64,000 bases of DNA from Nageia nagi (GCA_050084985.1 JBITNC010000002.1:35712001-35776000), one strand, 5' to 3'. Positions 33,468 through 45,860 are shown, numbered from the stretch's first letter. Notes: a model not told the origin generated them from the sequence alone. Numbers and translations: made by a program.

Positions 33468-33584
33468 GTCATCGGTATTTAGATAGTGAATGCTGGAAAT
33501 TGTATTGAGTCACCGGCATTCGATTACAATCGCCGACATTTGATTACAGTTGTTGGTGTCCGATTCTAGTCGCTGGTATTTCTG
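33468..33584. repeat. 20-22 bp motif block in gypsy-1 leader
   Basis: At least three direct units of about 21 bp in a row, TCACCGGCATTCGATTACAA, TCGCCGACATTTGATTACAG and TGTTGGTGTCCGATTCTAG, with partial units on both sides. This is the clearest tandem form of the motif. Confidence 0.75.
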
Positions 33585-33707
33585 CAACAGAGTTCAAAAA
33601 AGCATAGAACCCAAAATTTGAAGTCAGTATTTAGAAAAAATCCAAATAAATTAGATAATAGAAAGGTAAAAACATTTTAACACAAAACCTCCCTATCAAT
33701 AACAGAA

Positions 33708-33727
33708 GGGCCCTCCTTCTAACACCA
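33708..33727 (-). other. candidate primer binding site of gypsy-1
   Basis: Three bases after the 5' LTR end the minus strand reads TGGTGTTAGAAGGAGGGCCC. TGG at the start matches a tRNA CCA end. I do not assign the tRNA. Confidence 0.65.
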
Positions 33728-34150
33728 GAATGTTGCAGTGAAAATGGAGCTGGAATGTAGAATAACATACAATAAAATTATTCTTCAATCTTCACTAAAC
33801 CTCAAATAATATGAAATAGATATACATGTTGTTATTGCAAATTGATATTGATATTCAGTTCAAACTACAATATGTCCTTATAAGGGACTTTTTACAAATG
33901 CCATTGCCAAAATAAGAATGTTAGATCTTCATTGTTTTTTGGATTTGCTTACTTCTCTCCTTGATGTGAACAACCTGTAAATCCTACACACATGCAAGAG
34001 AAAATAACATCAAAGCATCTATGTATGATAATGTAATAAATTGAAACTAGCATAAAACAATAAAAAGGTATGAGCTCACAAGATTTTGGCATCATTACCC
34101 TACTTCAAACTTGGGTTCAATTGGGTCCCTTTGATTGATCTATTAGCTTG

Positions 34151-34158
34151 TATTTATA
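34151..34158 (-). promoter_or_regulatory. TATA box of gypsy-1 5' LTR
   Basis: TATAAATA on the minus strand, about 410 bp into the LTR; the likely core promoter for gag-pol-ORF3 RNA. Confidence 0.55.
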
Positions 34159-34296
34159 GATTTTTAGGTGAGACATTCCAATGCGGGTAAGGGGAAATGA
34201 AAAGCCACTGTAGGTCATAACTGACCCCCTATAGCCACATCATCTTGGAAGAATAAATCATTTCAGCTTCCTTTTGGTTTTTTGTTCGACTATTAC

Positions 34297-34377
34297 AGAA
34301 TCACCGATGTTTGTAATGCGAACGTCGGTGACTAGATCAAAATGCTGGTGATTCAAGGTGAATGCTGGTGACTGGTT
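34297..34377. repeat. 20-22 bp motif block in gypsy-1 5' LTR
   Basis: Units CACCGATGTTTGTAATGCG, AACGTCGGTGACTAGATC, ATGCTGGTGATTCAAGG and ATGCTGGTGACTGG. It is better preserved than the block in the other LTR. Confidence 0.65.
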
Positions 34378-34566
34378 AACAATATTAAAAATGACCACCT
34401 AATAGTCAAATTTTATCAAAAAGGGGTTATATGACCACTCGTTTAGCATGTGTTCGATGAGAGCTATCCAATAATGGAGTTTTCAAGCTTGTTTGAGGCT
34501 TGTATAAAGAGTTATGATTATTTCAATGTTTACTTAGTTAAAGAGGGACATTTTTAGGTGTCTACA

Positions 34567-34571
34567 AATAC
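34567..34571. repeat. target site duplication of gypsy-1, right (AATAC)
   Basis: Exact copy of 17076-17080. Confidence 0.9.
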
Positions 34572-35094
34572 AAAAAATAACAAGCAATTCCCAACAATGG
34601 AAAACCTTTTTCAAGACTTAATTTTTATCTCCAAATTAGATTCCATGTGAATGTAACAATATATCCCAATATGAATGCAATTTTCACTAAGTTCAACAAA
34701 ATAGATGGGAAAATCTTAGTATGAAAAGAGTAAAGAAGAAATACTGATAAGATGCTTTAATTAAATAAAAAACTTACCCAACTATGAATATTCCCATCTA
34801 CTCTAATGTGTAATGTAAATGAAGTTACAAGTCCCTCACTAATGAGAGAGGTCAAATAAATGCCAATCACCAAGGTGAATTTTAAAGCAAAAAATAGATC
34901 CACACTTTCAAAATAAGTGCAAGCAATCACTCTTATATTTTTACAAGATTCTTCTTGGTTTTAAAAAGCCAAAACAATAAATCTTAGTACAAAAATCTAG
35001 TGCTTTGTAAAAATCAAACTTGATTGGTAAAGAATGCGATCTTGCACTACATTTGGTCTGACTTTTTCTAAGAAAATTGGCTTTTTTTAAAAAA
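34572..35094. other. continuation of gypsy-0 or flank, no gene seen
   Basis: Sequence that was contiguous with 17080 before gypsy-1 inserted. No domain or repeat is recognised. Confidence 0.4.
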
Positions 35095-36175
35095 ATGTTG
35101 TAGAATTTTGCAATCCTCTTGAAATGGGGTCACTTCTAGGTGAAACACAACTATGTTTAGGGATCACATATGTTTTAATATGATACATGTTTCTTTGATT
35201 CATGCATGCTTGGAGGAGATACATAGTTGCATCTTTTACTAAACATAATTATATTTTGTATGGAATGCAATCACTTTATCAACCTGGTATAAGATGTATT
35301 TGTGTCTAGTATAAGACATAATCACATTTTGATTCATCCTTCCATTTCTCATTAGATTCACCTTCATATCCTCTTCTCTATTCTCATTTTGGTATTCTTA
35401 CACATGCATAGATGATATCTTGTCCATGCAAGCCTTGAATTTGTTATCTTCCACTCACAACAACACCACTCATCCATAGGTCCATCAACTAAAAATATTT
35501 TATAAAGGTCCTAATAGTTTAATCTTCTCACTCAACTATGAAATTTATCTTAGACTTAGTAGCTCCACATCATAAGGTTGATATTTTTATTCTTAGCTTG
35601 ACACTATTTCATAAATTGTAAAACTATATTTTGGTCACCTATCATCTCATGTTGGATGATTTTCTTATTAGTTTGTAGCCTCACATAATTTGGATACAAT
35701 CATGGATAACTTTGTGGTTAGTGGTTCTACACCTCCTCTTCACATAAAACAATCTTTAGCTTCTCTTCCAAACTCGCTTCTTTGACATCTTCAAGCCTTC
35801 ATGGTGTATCAAAGTCTTCAACACAACCCATGCTTTATTTTGAACTCTTATGCATATTTCTTCAATACCATAAGATAAAATATTTTGGCCTCTAATGAAA
35901 ATATCACAACTTTGCTTCATCTCTAGTCTCAACAGCTTCAGGATTTGATTTGGGCCTTCTCTAGATCATGGCATGGTTGACTTTATTTCTGTTGACTCCA
36001 TTTTTTATGGACTAGTAATATTGTGATACACATAATATGATATTAAGCTAAATTCAAGGGTAGATAATAGGATAATTAATGAGTTAAAAAGAAATATTAG
36101 GTAATATGGATATAACCATTTTTGAATAGTGTTAAATATGATTAATGTTGAACATGTAGATTTTGGGTGTTTACA
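35095..36175 (-). repeat. probable 3' LTR of gypsy-2
   Basis: The right end is firm: on the minus strand TGTAAACACCC begins at 36175 directly after a polypurine tract. The left end is a guess from TGTTGTAGAATTTTGC at 35095, which resembles the TGTTRCAATG ends of the gypsy-0 and gypsy-1 LTRs. No partner copy was found on the right side of gypsy-2. Confidence 0.4.
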
Positions 36176-36223
36176 TTTTCCCCTTTTTGTACTATGTTGT
36201 ACGAAATACATTGTAGTGCAAAA
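36176..36223 (-). other. stem-loop plus polypurine tract of gypsy-2
   Basis: Arms 36185-36201 and 36207-36223 match at 13 of 17 positions around a 5-base loop. On the minus strand the hairpin leads into AAAAAGGGGAAAA and the LTR start TGTAAACACCC. Confidence 0.65.
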
Positions 36224-37949
36224 CTATCAGACACATAAATAGACGATGAGGATAAGAAGGATGATGATGACAAGGTGGTTGATAATTTCTAAATTGAGAG
36301 AAAGTAATGACTCTTTTTCACTTTAATGAGATTATAAAAGAAAACCAATGTGACAAATGGTATATGATTATTTCTAAACATGACCAATATAAGTTGCCCC
36401 ATTCATTAGAATAGATAGATATCTTTGATTCTTGCACTTGACTAACTTTGGTGTTCATTAGTATTGATTTATTAGGAATCATAAATGATACTAACCATAA
36501 CTTATAATTTATCTTTACTCTAATCGAGTTATATGTGTAGGCACAATGTCATCTCAATGATCTGAGTTGTTAGGTAATTATATGAACACATGATTATATA
36601 ATTTACAAGAAACTAAATGAAAATAAATAGAGAATAAGGAGAGAGTAAGAAATAATAAATTTCATGCTTAATCAAATTTAGGTATGTAGCCTCATGTGTC
36701 ACCACTAGGATGACACTTGTTGAGTAACCATACAAAATGAATAATTGTTTAGTGGAACTAGAAATAAAAGGAGAGGAGAAGAAGGTGTCTACTTTTTGCC
36801 CTAAGTAGAAAAGGATTATGATAGTTGTAGGAAAGTGTCTTAAATAAGTTACATTTTATCAAATAGGTGTGTAAATATTGGTTATGAGAAAATGATATTG
36901 TATACCCCCACAATTATTGAAATGGGGGGAAATAAAGTGTCTTATGTACAACCATGAAACAATTGACAAAAAGGTCAGATGAAACACAATAGAAAATGGT
37001 CATAACATAGAAAAGCTATTTGCAATAGCAAAAACTATTTGGATAGTATAAGGGAGTTTAATTAGCTTTGAAATATCAAGATATTTTCAAACCATTGGGA
37101 TGGATTCAAAACCATTTAGATGATTTTAGTATGAATAGAACAAAAAGTGAGGCTCCACCTATCGTTTTCACAATGCAAGTGGCCCCACAAAGCTCTAAGA
37201 GTGACATGTGAGTGCCATAGCTTGCTACAAAGTCTTATTGAATTGTTGACATGTGGGTAAGTTGGTTTATTCTTATTTAACTTTATAATTTATGGATAAA
37301 ATAAACTGAAGATGAATCATAGTGAAATGACATCATAGAAACTAATGTAAAAGGAAGTAAGAATGACACTAAAGAAAAATTAATATAAAATGAACTAAAA
37401 TGTCATACTTTATGGAGTTTTGTAATTTTTTAGGTTACGTCAGAGAGGATCACACGGTTATATATTCATATAAAGTAGAAACTTATTTGGCTAGGGAATA
37501 TTTTATCTATCTATATGAGTGTATAGAAAATTACAAATTTTGATTACATACAAATTGATGAAAAATTGTTCATATAGGAAGGAATTATTTTTGCATGTAA
37601 AGATAGTTTTTGAATATAGGAATAAATATTTTTGGCTTGGAAAAACATAGAAGATGGAAAGAGAAAACACTATTAATTTAAGCAAATACATGATATGAGT
37701 TAGAAAAATAGAAGAAATAAAATAATAAAACATTAGAAGAAACATAAATAGTAGGGAATAAGATAGTATGCAATTGTGGTTATGTGTGATTAGTATTTTT
37801 GTTGAACATATATACTTAAAAAAGATAAATGACTACTTTAGAATTATGCATATGATAGAGGAGATATTGATTGATAGTGACCCCTAGGGGTTTTTTTAGA
37901 CCACTTATCCTTTCCTTACAAGAATAATTGATAAATAATGATTTAGATT
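36224..37949. other. gypsy-2 3' region, no gene seen
   Basis: AT-rich with no coding signal. At 36785-36803 there is another GTGTCTAC-TTTTTGCCC junction, like an LTR end next to a polypurine tract on the minus strand, but without a matching hairpin; it may mark a further LTR fragment ending at 36792. Confidence 0.4.
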
Positions 37950-39500
37950 GGTTAGGGAGATCAAATTCTATGGCATAGCACACATGGAGGTGATATAGAG
38001 GGATCAAGCGTTGGGATATAATGAGGAACAAGTTTCATCTTATGATAGGGGAAATTACTATCATCTTAGAGGATGTACATCAAATTTATATACTAACTAT
38101 AGAGGGAATACAAATGATGAGAGCCATGTTGGCACAACAAATAAGCATTATGGGGCATATCTTTGGGGTTGAGTGGGCTTTTATAGATGTTATCCATGGG
38201 TTTATCTTATATGAGCTTTATTTTATAGATGGTATATTATTAGTATGATATAATATGATCATGGCATATCTCACAAGGATTGTATTATCTAATTCTTAAG
38301 GTTTATAATTTCTATGGAACCTATTACACATAGTATCAGCCATGGTGGATACCAATTATGTATTTTCATGGGCATTAGTGTTATTAGCATAAATGTATAG
38401 GGAGTTACATTATCTCTCTACAAATAGGCACATTAGCTTTAGTTGTGCTACATTAGTATATATATGGGCATGGGAGCATATAACCATAGGTTGATTGAGG
38501 TGCCTACCTTATGATGCACATCGAGATATGTAGATGATCGAAGGAGAGATACCTTATGGGGTATGATGGGTAGTTGTGCATGAGTTAGTAGGGAAAAGAG
38601 TACATGAGGGTGGTGTAGGTTATTATAGGAGTATAGTAGATAATGAAATATATCATTGGGAATCCTTTTCATAGAGGACCAGTGTGGGTGAACAGTTCCT
38701 TGCACTTAGAACATACTAGGAGGTTATGCTAGATATTCATAGCACAACTAGGAGAGGTAGAGGTGATACATTTCACCCATGTTAAAAGGTAATTTTGATT
38801 AGTTTAGGGTGTACCCAAGGCACCTATAGTGTTCATGAGGACATAAGAAGAGGTGCTACCATATCTAACTAATTATCACTTTGGTAGAATAGGTATATGA
38901 CACACTTATATTCATACCTAATGTGGATGATGTAGGGGTCACGATAGAGTATTAGAAATGGTGGGACACATAGCATTGGGCACCAATAGTAAGGGATTAA
39001 TGTTGAATTAGGATGAGGGATAAGAATAGGATAGGGTAGATAGGATGAGGATGAGGTAGAGAATAGGGTTAGGATCTCCACTTGTAGGGATGACACCTAA
39101 GATCCCACAATTGATATTTAGTGTTGCAATAGCAGTGGGGGAAGAGAGTTTATCCATTGGAGTTGTTAGAGAATCAACCCCACTAAGCTCTCTAGTCACA
39201 TTATAAGGGATTAGGGATGATACCTTTGATATTGATAAGTTAGTAATGCAGTTGGAGATGATTTCACATCTTGGGATGATAAAATCATGGTAGGCAAGGT
39301 GTTAACATTTGGATGCACTACTATCAATAAATGAGATGTATACTAAAGGATGAAGGCAAGGGTATATGTGGAAAAAATGAGAACATATGCTATAGAGGTA
39401 GAGATTACCCAGTAGTAGGTATCTTGGCAGTTAGAACATCTCCATATGCAAGGTTAGATATCAACATTAACCTAAGAGACAAGGGATAAGAAATAGGAAA
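37950..39500 (+). pseudogene. antisense PMD gene of gypsy-2, degraded
   Basis: KRWDIMRNKFHLMIGEITI followed by ILEDVHQIYILTIEGIQ at about 38005-38110 lines up with RWDAVTFTFHLLIGEMIV and IEDIHRLYRLPIHG of the gypsy-1 PMD gene. Further on, FSWALVLLA*MYRELHYLST and LVYIWAWEHITIG (38360-38500) match the AWAPTLLAQIYREL and LQAWAYEHIAM segments, and GVGYYRSIVDNEI (about 38610-38650) matches DVGYYHHMLSHLI. It lies at the same place and in the same antisense orientation as in gypsy-1. Many stops and some frameshifts; the exon-1 equivalent was not found. Confidence 0.75.
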
Positions 39501-42200
39501 CACATAAGAGAGTGTAGATATTTGATGCTACAAGGTGGGAGATAGAGCATCTTACATATGATCAGCATGATACCATGGTATTAATGCATATTTTTAAGTA
39601 GATGTATAACACTTATCAACATGAGATCATTATACGAGGGGTGTAATTTCCCTCATTTTTAATGAAAATTATGAGACAAGATATCCTGCAAACTCATGAT
39701 AGAGGTGCAACATCAAGGTTAACAAGTTCAATTATGTAGAGGATGCATAACTACAAAAATATGTCATCCAAAGGGAGATCTAGCACCCACTTCTAGCTAG
39801 GGAGAGTAGATAAGAGAGTATCCTAGGGGTTCACAATCTTGAGCTATGGTTTAAATATGATGGCTAGTTTTTTAATAGATATATTTATTTTTGTATGGGC
39901 ATGTATGTAGTATTATTTTGGGTATATATGGATGTACATGTGATGTTTTAGTATCATGTATGACACATGCATGATGATGTACATTTTGAGATAGATACAT
40001 ATGGGATGTATATATTTTGGATAATAGAATGTATCTAGTGCATGTTGTAAGTCTATGGAATGTAAATTATTTTTGAAGGTTGATATATATATAGATATGT
40101 ATGTATGTATGCATGCTAGTTGATATATTTTTACTATGTTTATAGTAATGAATATTGTTAGATTGTTAAATTTTATGATGTATGGTAGATGCATGTATGG
40201 GAATGGATGATGAATATGCATGTAGCTTTATGTTTGTATTCTTAACTAGATTAAATAACATGAATGAATTATATGTGTAAATGAGATATAAATGAATACC
40301 ATGTATTAAAAATAAATAAGTAATTTTAAAATCAAGAGGTACTATAGGGATCACTTGCAAAGTGTGGACGACCCCAAACCCTATTTCCTTTGTAGTCGTG
40401 GCATAGGGGGATGGTGGTCTAGATGGTGGATAGAGTTGGTTATCCTATATTTGAATAGTGATGGTGATTATTTATCATTCAATGGGAAATGTGTAGGTAT
40501 TTGCTATTTTTTAGGTTGGTTTATAGAGAATTACAAGGTATCTATTGTACTCAAATTGCTTTGGGCTTTGAGATGGTAATGTAGGATGGTGAATGAAATC
40601 ATGTTTTAGGCATGGCTCTTTTGTATTCCTTGACTAGCATGGGTGATGACATTGGAGAATGTCTTCCTCTATTGGAGGTTTTCTCCTTTATTTTATTGGA
40701 TCTAAGAATATGATGAACTCAAGAGTGGAGGGTTTCTTAGTCCTTCTACTCTTTTTGGTTAATGTGAAGGTTCTATTTCTAGTTAATGGTTTATGGCCTT
40801 ATTAAGTGAAAGGGAACCATTTTAAACTTAACCCATATGAGATTGTTGGAGGTGCTTGAAGTAATGGTTTCAAGTTCTCTAGTGGGTCCTCTACTTCTAG
40901 ATTTCGATTGGATCTAGTAGTACCTAGTAGGTAGAGTGGGAAGGGTTTTTCTTGGAGGAAGCTATAGAGCTATGATTTTTCTCTATTTGGATGTTGTTGG
41001 TCATTAAATAAGTCTTGAAAGAGCTTCAAAAGGGAGGTTTATCAGGTGTAATCTTAAGAAGGGACACAATAGAGGTATGATGAGTATTCTTCCTTGACGA
41101 ACTTGGTGGAAGGATTTTTTGATGATGGGCTATGATTAATAAGAGATTTTGGAGTTATGATTTTTAACTTAGCTATTATTATATTTATATATGTATGGGC
41201 TCTTTGATTGGTGATACAAGGACCTAAGTATCCTCATAAGTTAATATTTATTGGATGGTAGTGCATAGTTTAGTTATTTTGAAACCCTAAGTAAGGGAAA
41301 CTGATACAAAATTTAAGGTGATACCTAAGCAAGGAAAAGTATTTATTGATAAACCAATAGATCCCTGGATGGTGATTGGAATGAAGGGTAATAATTTGGA
41401 CTTGTAATGGTAAATCTCAAGCATGGATTTTTTTATTTATGGATGAGAACCATCTCAAAATCAATATTGGATGTCAAAGGTGCCTATATAGTGTTCTTTT
41501 TATGTTCAAGTTTTTCCTTTATGACATCTTTGTTATTTCAGAATCCTTGGTATTTCCACTAGTCCTTACAATAGAAGGCCATTTTAGCTTTTAGATTTTC
41601 ACATGAGGGATTAGAGATTATTTTAGTTTCTATTTCAGTTGGGTGGATTCTTTGAATTCTATGTTTCATTTGAGGAGATTCTTATTTTGAAGGAAGATAT
41701 AATGGGAGAAAATAATATTTTTTATATTATATATTATTGGTCACTATTTTATTCTGAGCTTCAAGGATATTTTTGATAAAAATGTAAAAGGTTATGATTC
41801 TTTTTAAAAATATCTGGGTTAGGATTCATTTAAAAATCCATCCTCTAATATAAGAAGAAAAAATAATTTTAAGAAAGCAATAATAAATATTATTATCTAT
41901 GTAAAATAAAGAATGAAGTAAGTAATGAATGATATGCCTTAACAAATGAATAAGGTGAATAAAATAATCAAAGAATAAAAAATAATAAAATAATGAACAA
42001 TGAATAGAAAATAATTAACACATGATATGGGAATAAATAAAGAAATAATGAGAATAAATCAATAAACACCAAAAAAATTGAGAAACAATGATGATAAATA
42101 AATTAACAATAATAGTAATACATAAATGATGAAAAGAATGAAAGAAAATAATAATAATGACAAAGAAATAAATAACACAAATAATAATGACAAAATGGAA
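39501..42200. other. AT-rich gypsy-2 interior, no gene seen
   Basis: A decayed PMD tail may extend to about 39850. Runs of TATGTATGTATG near 40090-40115 are simple sequence. The plus-strand frame 40355-40579 is Trp/Gly-rich but shows no motif and no matching neighbour, so I leave it uncalled. Confidence 0.4.
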
Positions 42201-42204
42201 CAAT

Positions 42205-42400
42205 GATTACTAATCAAATACACAACAACAATAGTAATTATAATGAAATTGAATGATGATAACTAATGAAGTGAACAACAACAATAGTAATAATAATAAA
42301 ATTGAACAATGATAACTAATCAATTAAATAACAATAGTAGTAATATTAATAAAATTGAACAACAATAACTAATTGAATAAACAATGATGTTGCTTAAACA
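42205..42400. repeat. about 54-bp AT-rich minisatellite
   Basis: Three to four imperfect units containing GATAACTAAT, AACAATAGTAATA and AAAATTGAACAA in that order. The wider stretch 41940-42640 is built from AAT/AAC-rich words. Confidence 0.7.
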
Positions 42401-44647
42401 AAGGTGAAATAACGATAGTAATAATGAAAATAATAATACTGAACAAATAAAACAATAATAATTAATGATAAATAAAGAAATAAAAATAGTAATAGAGCTA
42501 AGAAAACATAATGATAAACAAATATTATGTGAAAAATAAATAATTTCACATATAAAAGTAAATAAAGAAGAATAATAAATTATAAGATGACAAAGGATAG
42601 GAAAAAAAGCAAATAAAAAAATGATTAGAAGGTAAAATAGAAGAAAGAATAATGTTTACATTCAAGTTCCACCCATCTCAAAATGACTAAGAAAATTTAA
42701 GCTCATGAAAAACTATGTGAAGAGTAACTTCTTGGGCTTCTTCATGTAAAGTGATAAAGCATCTATTCCATAATTGTATGACACAAGAAAAAATAATTTG
42801 TAATGAAAAGAATAGAAATGAATAAACAAAAAGGAAGAATATAGACAAAAGAAGAATAGAAAAGTGAGGGATAAGTAAGGGAATAATTAAATAAAGAAGG
42901 AAAGCAGATCAACCATGATACGTAGACGTAATAGACAACAAAAGAATTGAAAGTAAGGATCAACTGATGATGTTGAAATAAGTTTCAACTTTGACTTGAA
43001 GTTTAGAACCTCCTGAAATAATGTGAGGCTGTATTTGATCTAATGTTTATGTGTTTATTACCTATCTAGAGAAAGAAATGATTAACTAGGTAACCTAAAC
43101 TATGAAGTAAACTTGGCCTTATTAGAGTTCAAAAAGACACCCTTTAGGTTGACAAAGGTAGCCTTGTAATCACATTACCCAAGGATCATATGTGATATTT
43201 AAAAAAAAGCCCCAATGTAGGAATTATTATGTATTTAGGCCTTTTTTTTTTGTATTTATTTCCTCTTCCATTCACCATTCTTTCCTTGTTTGAAGGTCAA
43301 TTTATTGGATTAAGGGGAGTTTATTGGTTTCTTTTGCTTTTTTGGATATTATTTTTTTGATACTATTTTTGGTACTTTGCTTTGCTTTTTGGGTTTTGAT
43401 TTTCTCTTTTTTTTTTTCAAAGTGCTCATATTAGCATAAATAACAATGTTTATTGAACCTTGAGATTTAGATTAGGTGAACATTTGGGCTAATCAACATT
43501 AATCGATTCACAACTAGATGATGTGTGGTTATGTATATCCTTGATTTACATTGAACTCAAGATGAAAATTATGATTAGCTCAAAGATATATGCAAATTAT
43601 GTCAGGTAAGGTTGAAATAGTCTTAAAAAGTGCAAGGAATGTCAATGTAATAGAATTGAAACTATTTTTTCTTTAAATGATATATTTTCATTAACGTAGA
43701 CTGAATAGTGGGCATAAATATATACCATAAGAGGAAATTTAAAGGAACAAGAGATAAACATGAAATAACACAATACAAGTTAAAAAATTCAAACAAGTAA
43801 AGAAGAAAGAAATGAAAAAGAGAAAGAGAAAGAGAGAAGAACATTATTTCTTAAACCAACTAATCATAGGTCTGTAGCTGTGTAATATGTACCCTCCAAG
43901 GATGTAATACTATTCATAACCATACAATAATGAATAGATATTATGATGAAATGAGAACAAAGAATGAAAGCAAAAAAGAAAGGAAAAGAACATGTTGTAA
44001 AAGAAATAAAAATAATAAAGGAGGAGAATTACGTAGTAGAATAAATAAATATATACAAATAAATACATATATTATTATTATAGATGTTGTGTTTTTGCAT
44101 TATTTTATTATTTTTTTAATATTTTTTCTAATTAATTATTTTTTTTTAAAAGATGAAAAGAATAAGAGGGGAAGGAAGAAGTGACATTCCCACTGGTGGG
44201 GCTACAAAATCTCTATGGGGATGATGTAGGGTCCTTAGTGGGAATTCACCTGATCCATTAGGGGAAAGCCATGGAGAGGGATATAAAAATATAAAGGTGG
44301 GTAGGTAATACATGCAGGATAAAAAAGAGAATTATATATAGAAATAAAAGGTGGGGGTAACCAAAAAGTAGTGTTCAACTAGTGATACTACATCACTCTT
44401 GTGGATTAATGTAGAATTAATTAGTTGAAGACCACTTGTGGCCACTATGAGAGGATATGTACAGAACACATAGATAGAAATACAAGATATATGGGATAAA
44501 AATAAAAAGGTAGGGGGGATGACCAATAGGTCATATTTAATAGAAGATCCCATGCCATCCTTTTGGGAGCATATATGGTTCTTTAATTAATGACAACCTT
44601 ATTCATTAGAAGTGTGTGAAGGGGGTATAAAGAACTAAGGGGCAAGG
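42401..44647. other. AT-rich gypsy-2 interior, no gene seen
   Basis: A/G-rich and T-rich simple stretches (for example 43230-43420 and 43810-43850) with no recognisable domain. Open frames here are low-complexity. Confidence 0.4.
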
Positions 44648-45280
44648 TGTAGACTAAAAATAATGCATGAATAATATATCGAAGTAGTATTTTTCTACAA
44701 TATAATATTGAAGCATATATCAAAAATATGGCATCTATGCGAACATAATAAATGAGGTACCTTCATCAAATCTGCATTAATATGAAATATTAGGGATCAT
44801 ACATTAATCATGATAACTCATTATAAGAAATGCATGCCATTAACTATGTTAATGAAGTATATTCACATGCACAAATTGAAGTATGTAGAACTAGATAAAG
44901 AGTATTGTAGATCAAACTTTAAATATGATGACATACCATGTATAATGCACACCATTAATGGCCTAAAATATGAAGAATCTAACCTCATGCAAAGAATAGA
45001 ATATGATCACTGCAACTAGGACATAATAAATCCAAGGTTAATTGGTGGTGTCTAAAGAAACTATTTTGGCTATGGTGCATTCCTTGGACTTTCTTGCATA
45101 TGGAATATCTTGCTTTGATATTCTTTTATAGATGCATTTGTTCTTAAGATCTACACCTTTTACATTGATTTTTACTTATTACATTGCTTGTGGTGCATTT
45201 ACACCCTTTTTATAATAAAATTATTTAATACAATAAATATGATTTATTAATTAATAATAAATCATATTTAGGCATCTACA
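44648..45280 (-). repeat. 3' LTR of element D
   Basis: 633 bp; on the minus strand it starts TGTAGATGCC and ends TAGTCTACA. It matches 45958-46589, with clearly more differences than the gypsy-1 LTR pair. Confidence 0.88.
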
Positions 45281-45333
45281 TTTTTCCCCTCTTTGGATAT
45301 GTAATGAAAGGCATTGAAGTTGCATAATTCAAA
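45281..45333 (-). other. stem-loop plus polypurine tract of element D
   Basis: Arms 45292-45304 and 45320-45333 pair with two mismatches and one bulge around a 15-base loop. On the minus strand the hairpin leads into CAAAGAGGGGAAAAA and the LTR start. Confidence 0.5.
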
Positions 45334-45689
45334 TAATTAAGAAGAAAAACATATGCTTAAAATTGAACTAGTTCTCCTTGATCATTGTTGATTTGATGCC
45401 CCTTGTATGACCCTTTTTGACATGGTTTCCCCAAGAAAGCTACATGAATGGGGTGATCAAGACAAAAATAAGATGGAGGAAGATAATATTTTGAGGTTGC
45501 CCTAGGAATTCACCAAAAACTCTCATTTTGAAGGATGAATGATATATTTGGATCTACTTTCCATACAGCTTCCTTCATCCATTTCCCATGATGTAACCAA
45601 AAAATCTCTTCTTCTCACTTGATGGATGGGGGTAACTCCTTCATTTTTTATCTTGATTCCTTCCTTTTGATCTACTTTCTCTCCATGTC

Positions 45690-45860
45690 AACACTTGTAT
45701 CTACTAAATTAGTGAATCACCATTGATATCTACAATATAATGTCTAACATATCAATATTGGTATCTACCAAAGTAGTGGTCAATAAATTAACAATAGGAT
45801 CTATCATAGTAGTATCCAATGAGTCACTATTAGAATCTACTAAAGTAGTGGCCAATGAGG
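45690..45860 (+). repeat. 33-36 bp repeat in element D interior
   Basis: The phrase TATCTAC-y-AAAGTAGTGG-y-CAAT occurs about every 36 bp. In one plus-strand frame it reads as repeated STKVV or VSTK units with no stop between 45740 and 45943. This is opposite to the element's apparent direction. Confidence 0.55.

Larger units (their letters stand above)
31940..33707 (-). other. gypsy-1 5' leader
   Basis: No coding signal is seen between the primer site and the Gag start. It carries a duplicated segment at about 32480-33260 and motif block 33468-33584. A leader of nearly 1.8 kb is long. Confidence 0.65.
17081..34566 (-). mobile_element. gypsy-1, near-complete 17.5 kb Tat-like Ty3-gypsy element
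   Basis: It is bounded by nearly identical LTRs and a perfect 5-bp target duplication. Minus-strand order: 5' LTR, primer site, leader, gag (31939), protease, RT, RNase H, second RNase H, integrase (ending 24008), ORF3 (23908-22652), then an antisense PMD gene, a stem-loop with polypurine tract and the 3' LTR. A second RNase H between the native one and integrase is known from the Tat lineage of plant Ty3 elements. Gag-pol seems to have been one long frame; I found one frameshift near 26700, another between the Gag N-terminus and capsid, and scattered stops. The two LTRs differ at about 30 of 836 positions by eye, so it is the youngest large insertion here. Confidence 0.93.
33731..34566 (-). 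repeat. 5' LTR of gypsy-1
   Basis: 836 bp, about 96% identical by eye to 17081-17917, with the same TG..CA ends and TATA box. Confidence 0.95.

Noticed and set aside
36785-36803. A sixth hairpin-polypurine module
   Set aside because: LTR-end and purine-tract letters are present, but the neighbouring sequence does not form a comparable stem, and the LTR start base is changed.
40355-40579. Trp/Gly-rich 74-codon plus-strand frame in the gypsy-2 interior
   Set aside because: No domain match and no supporting neighbour; chance open frame is likely.
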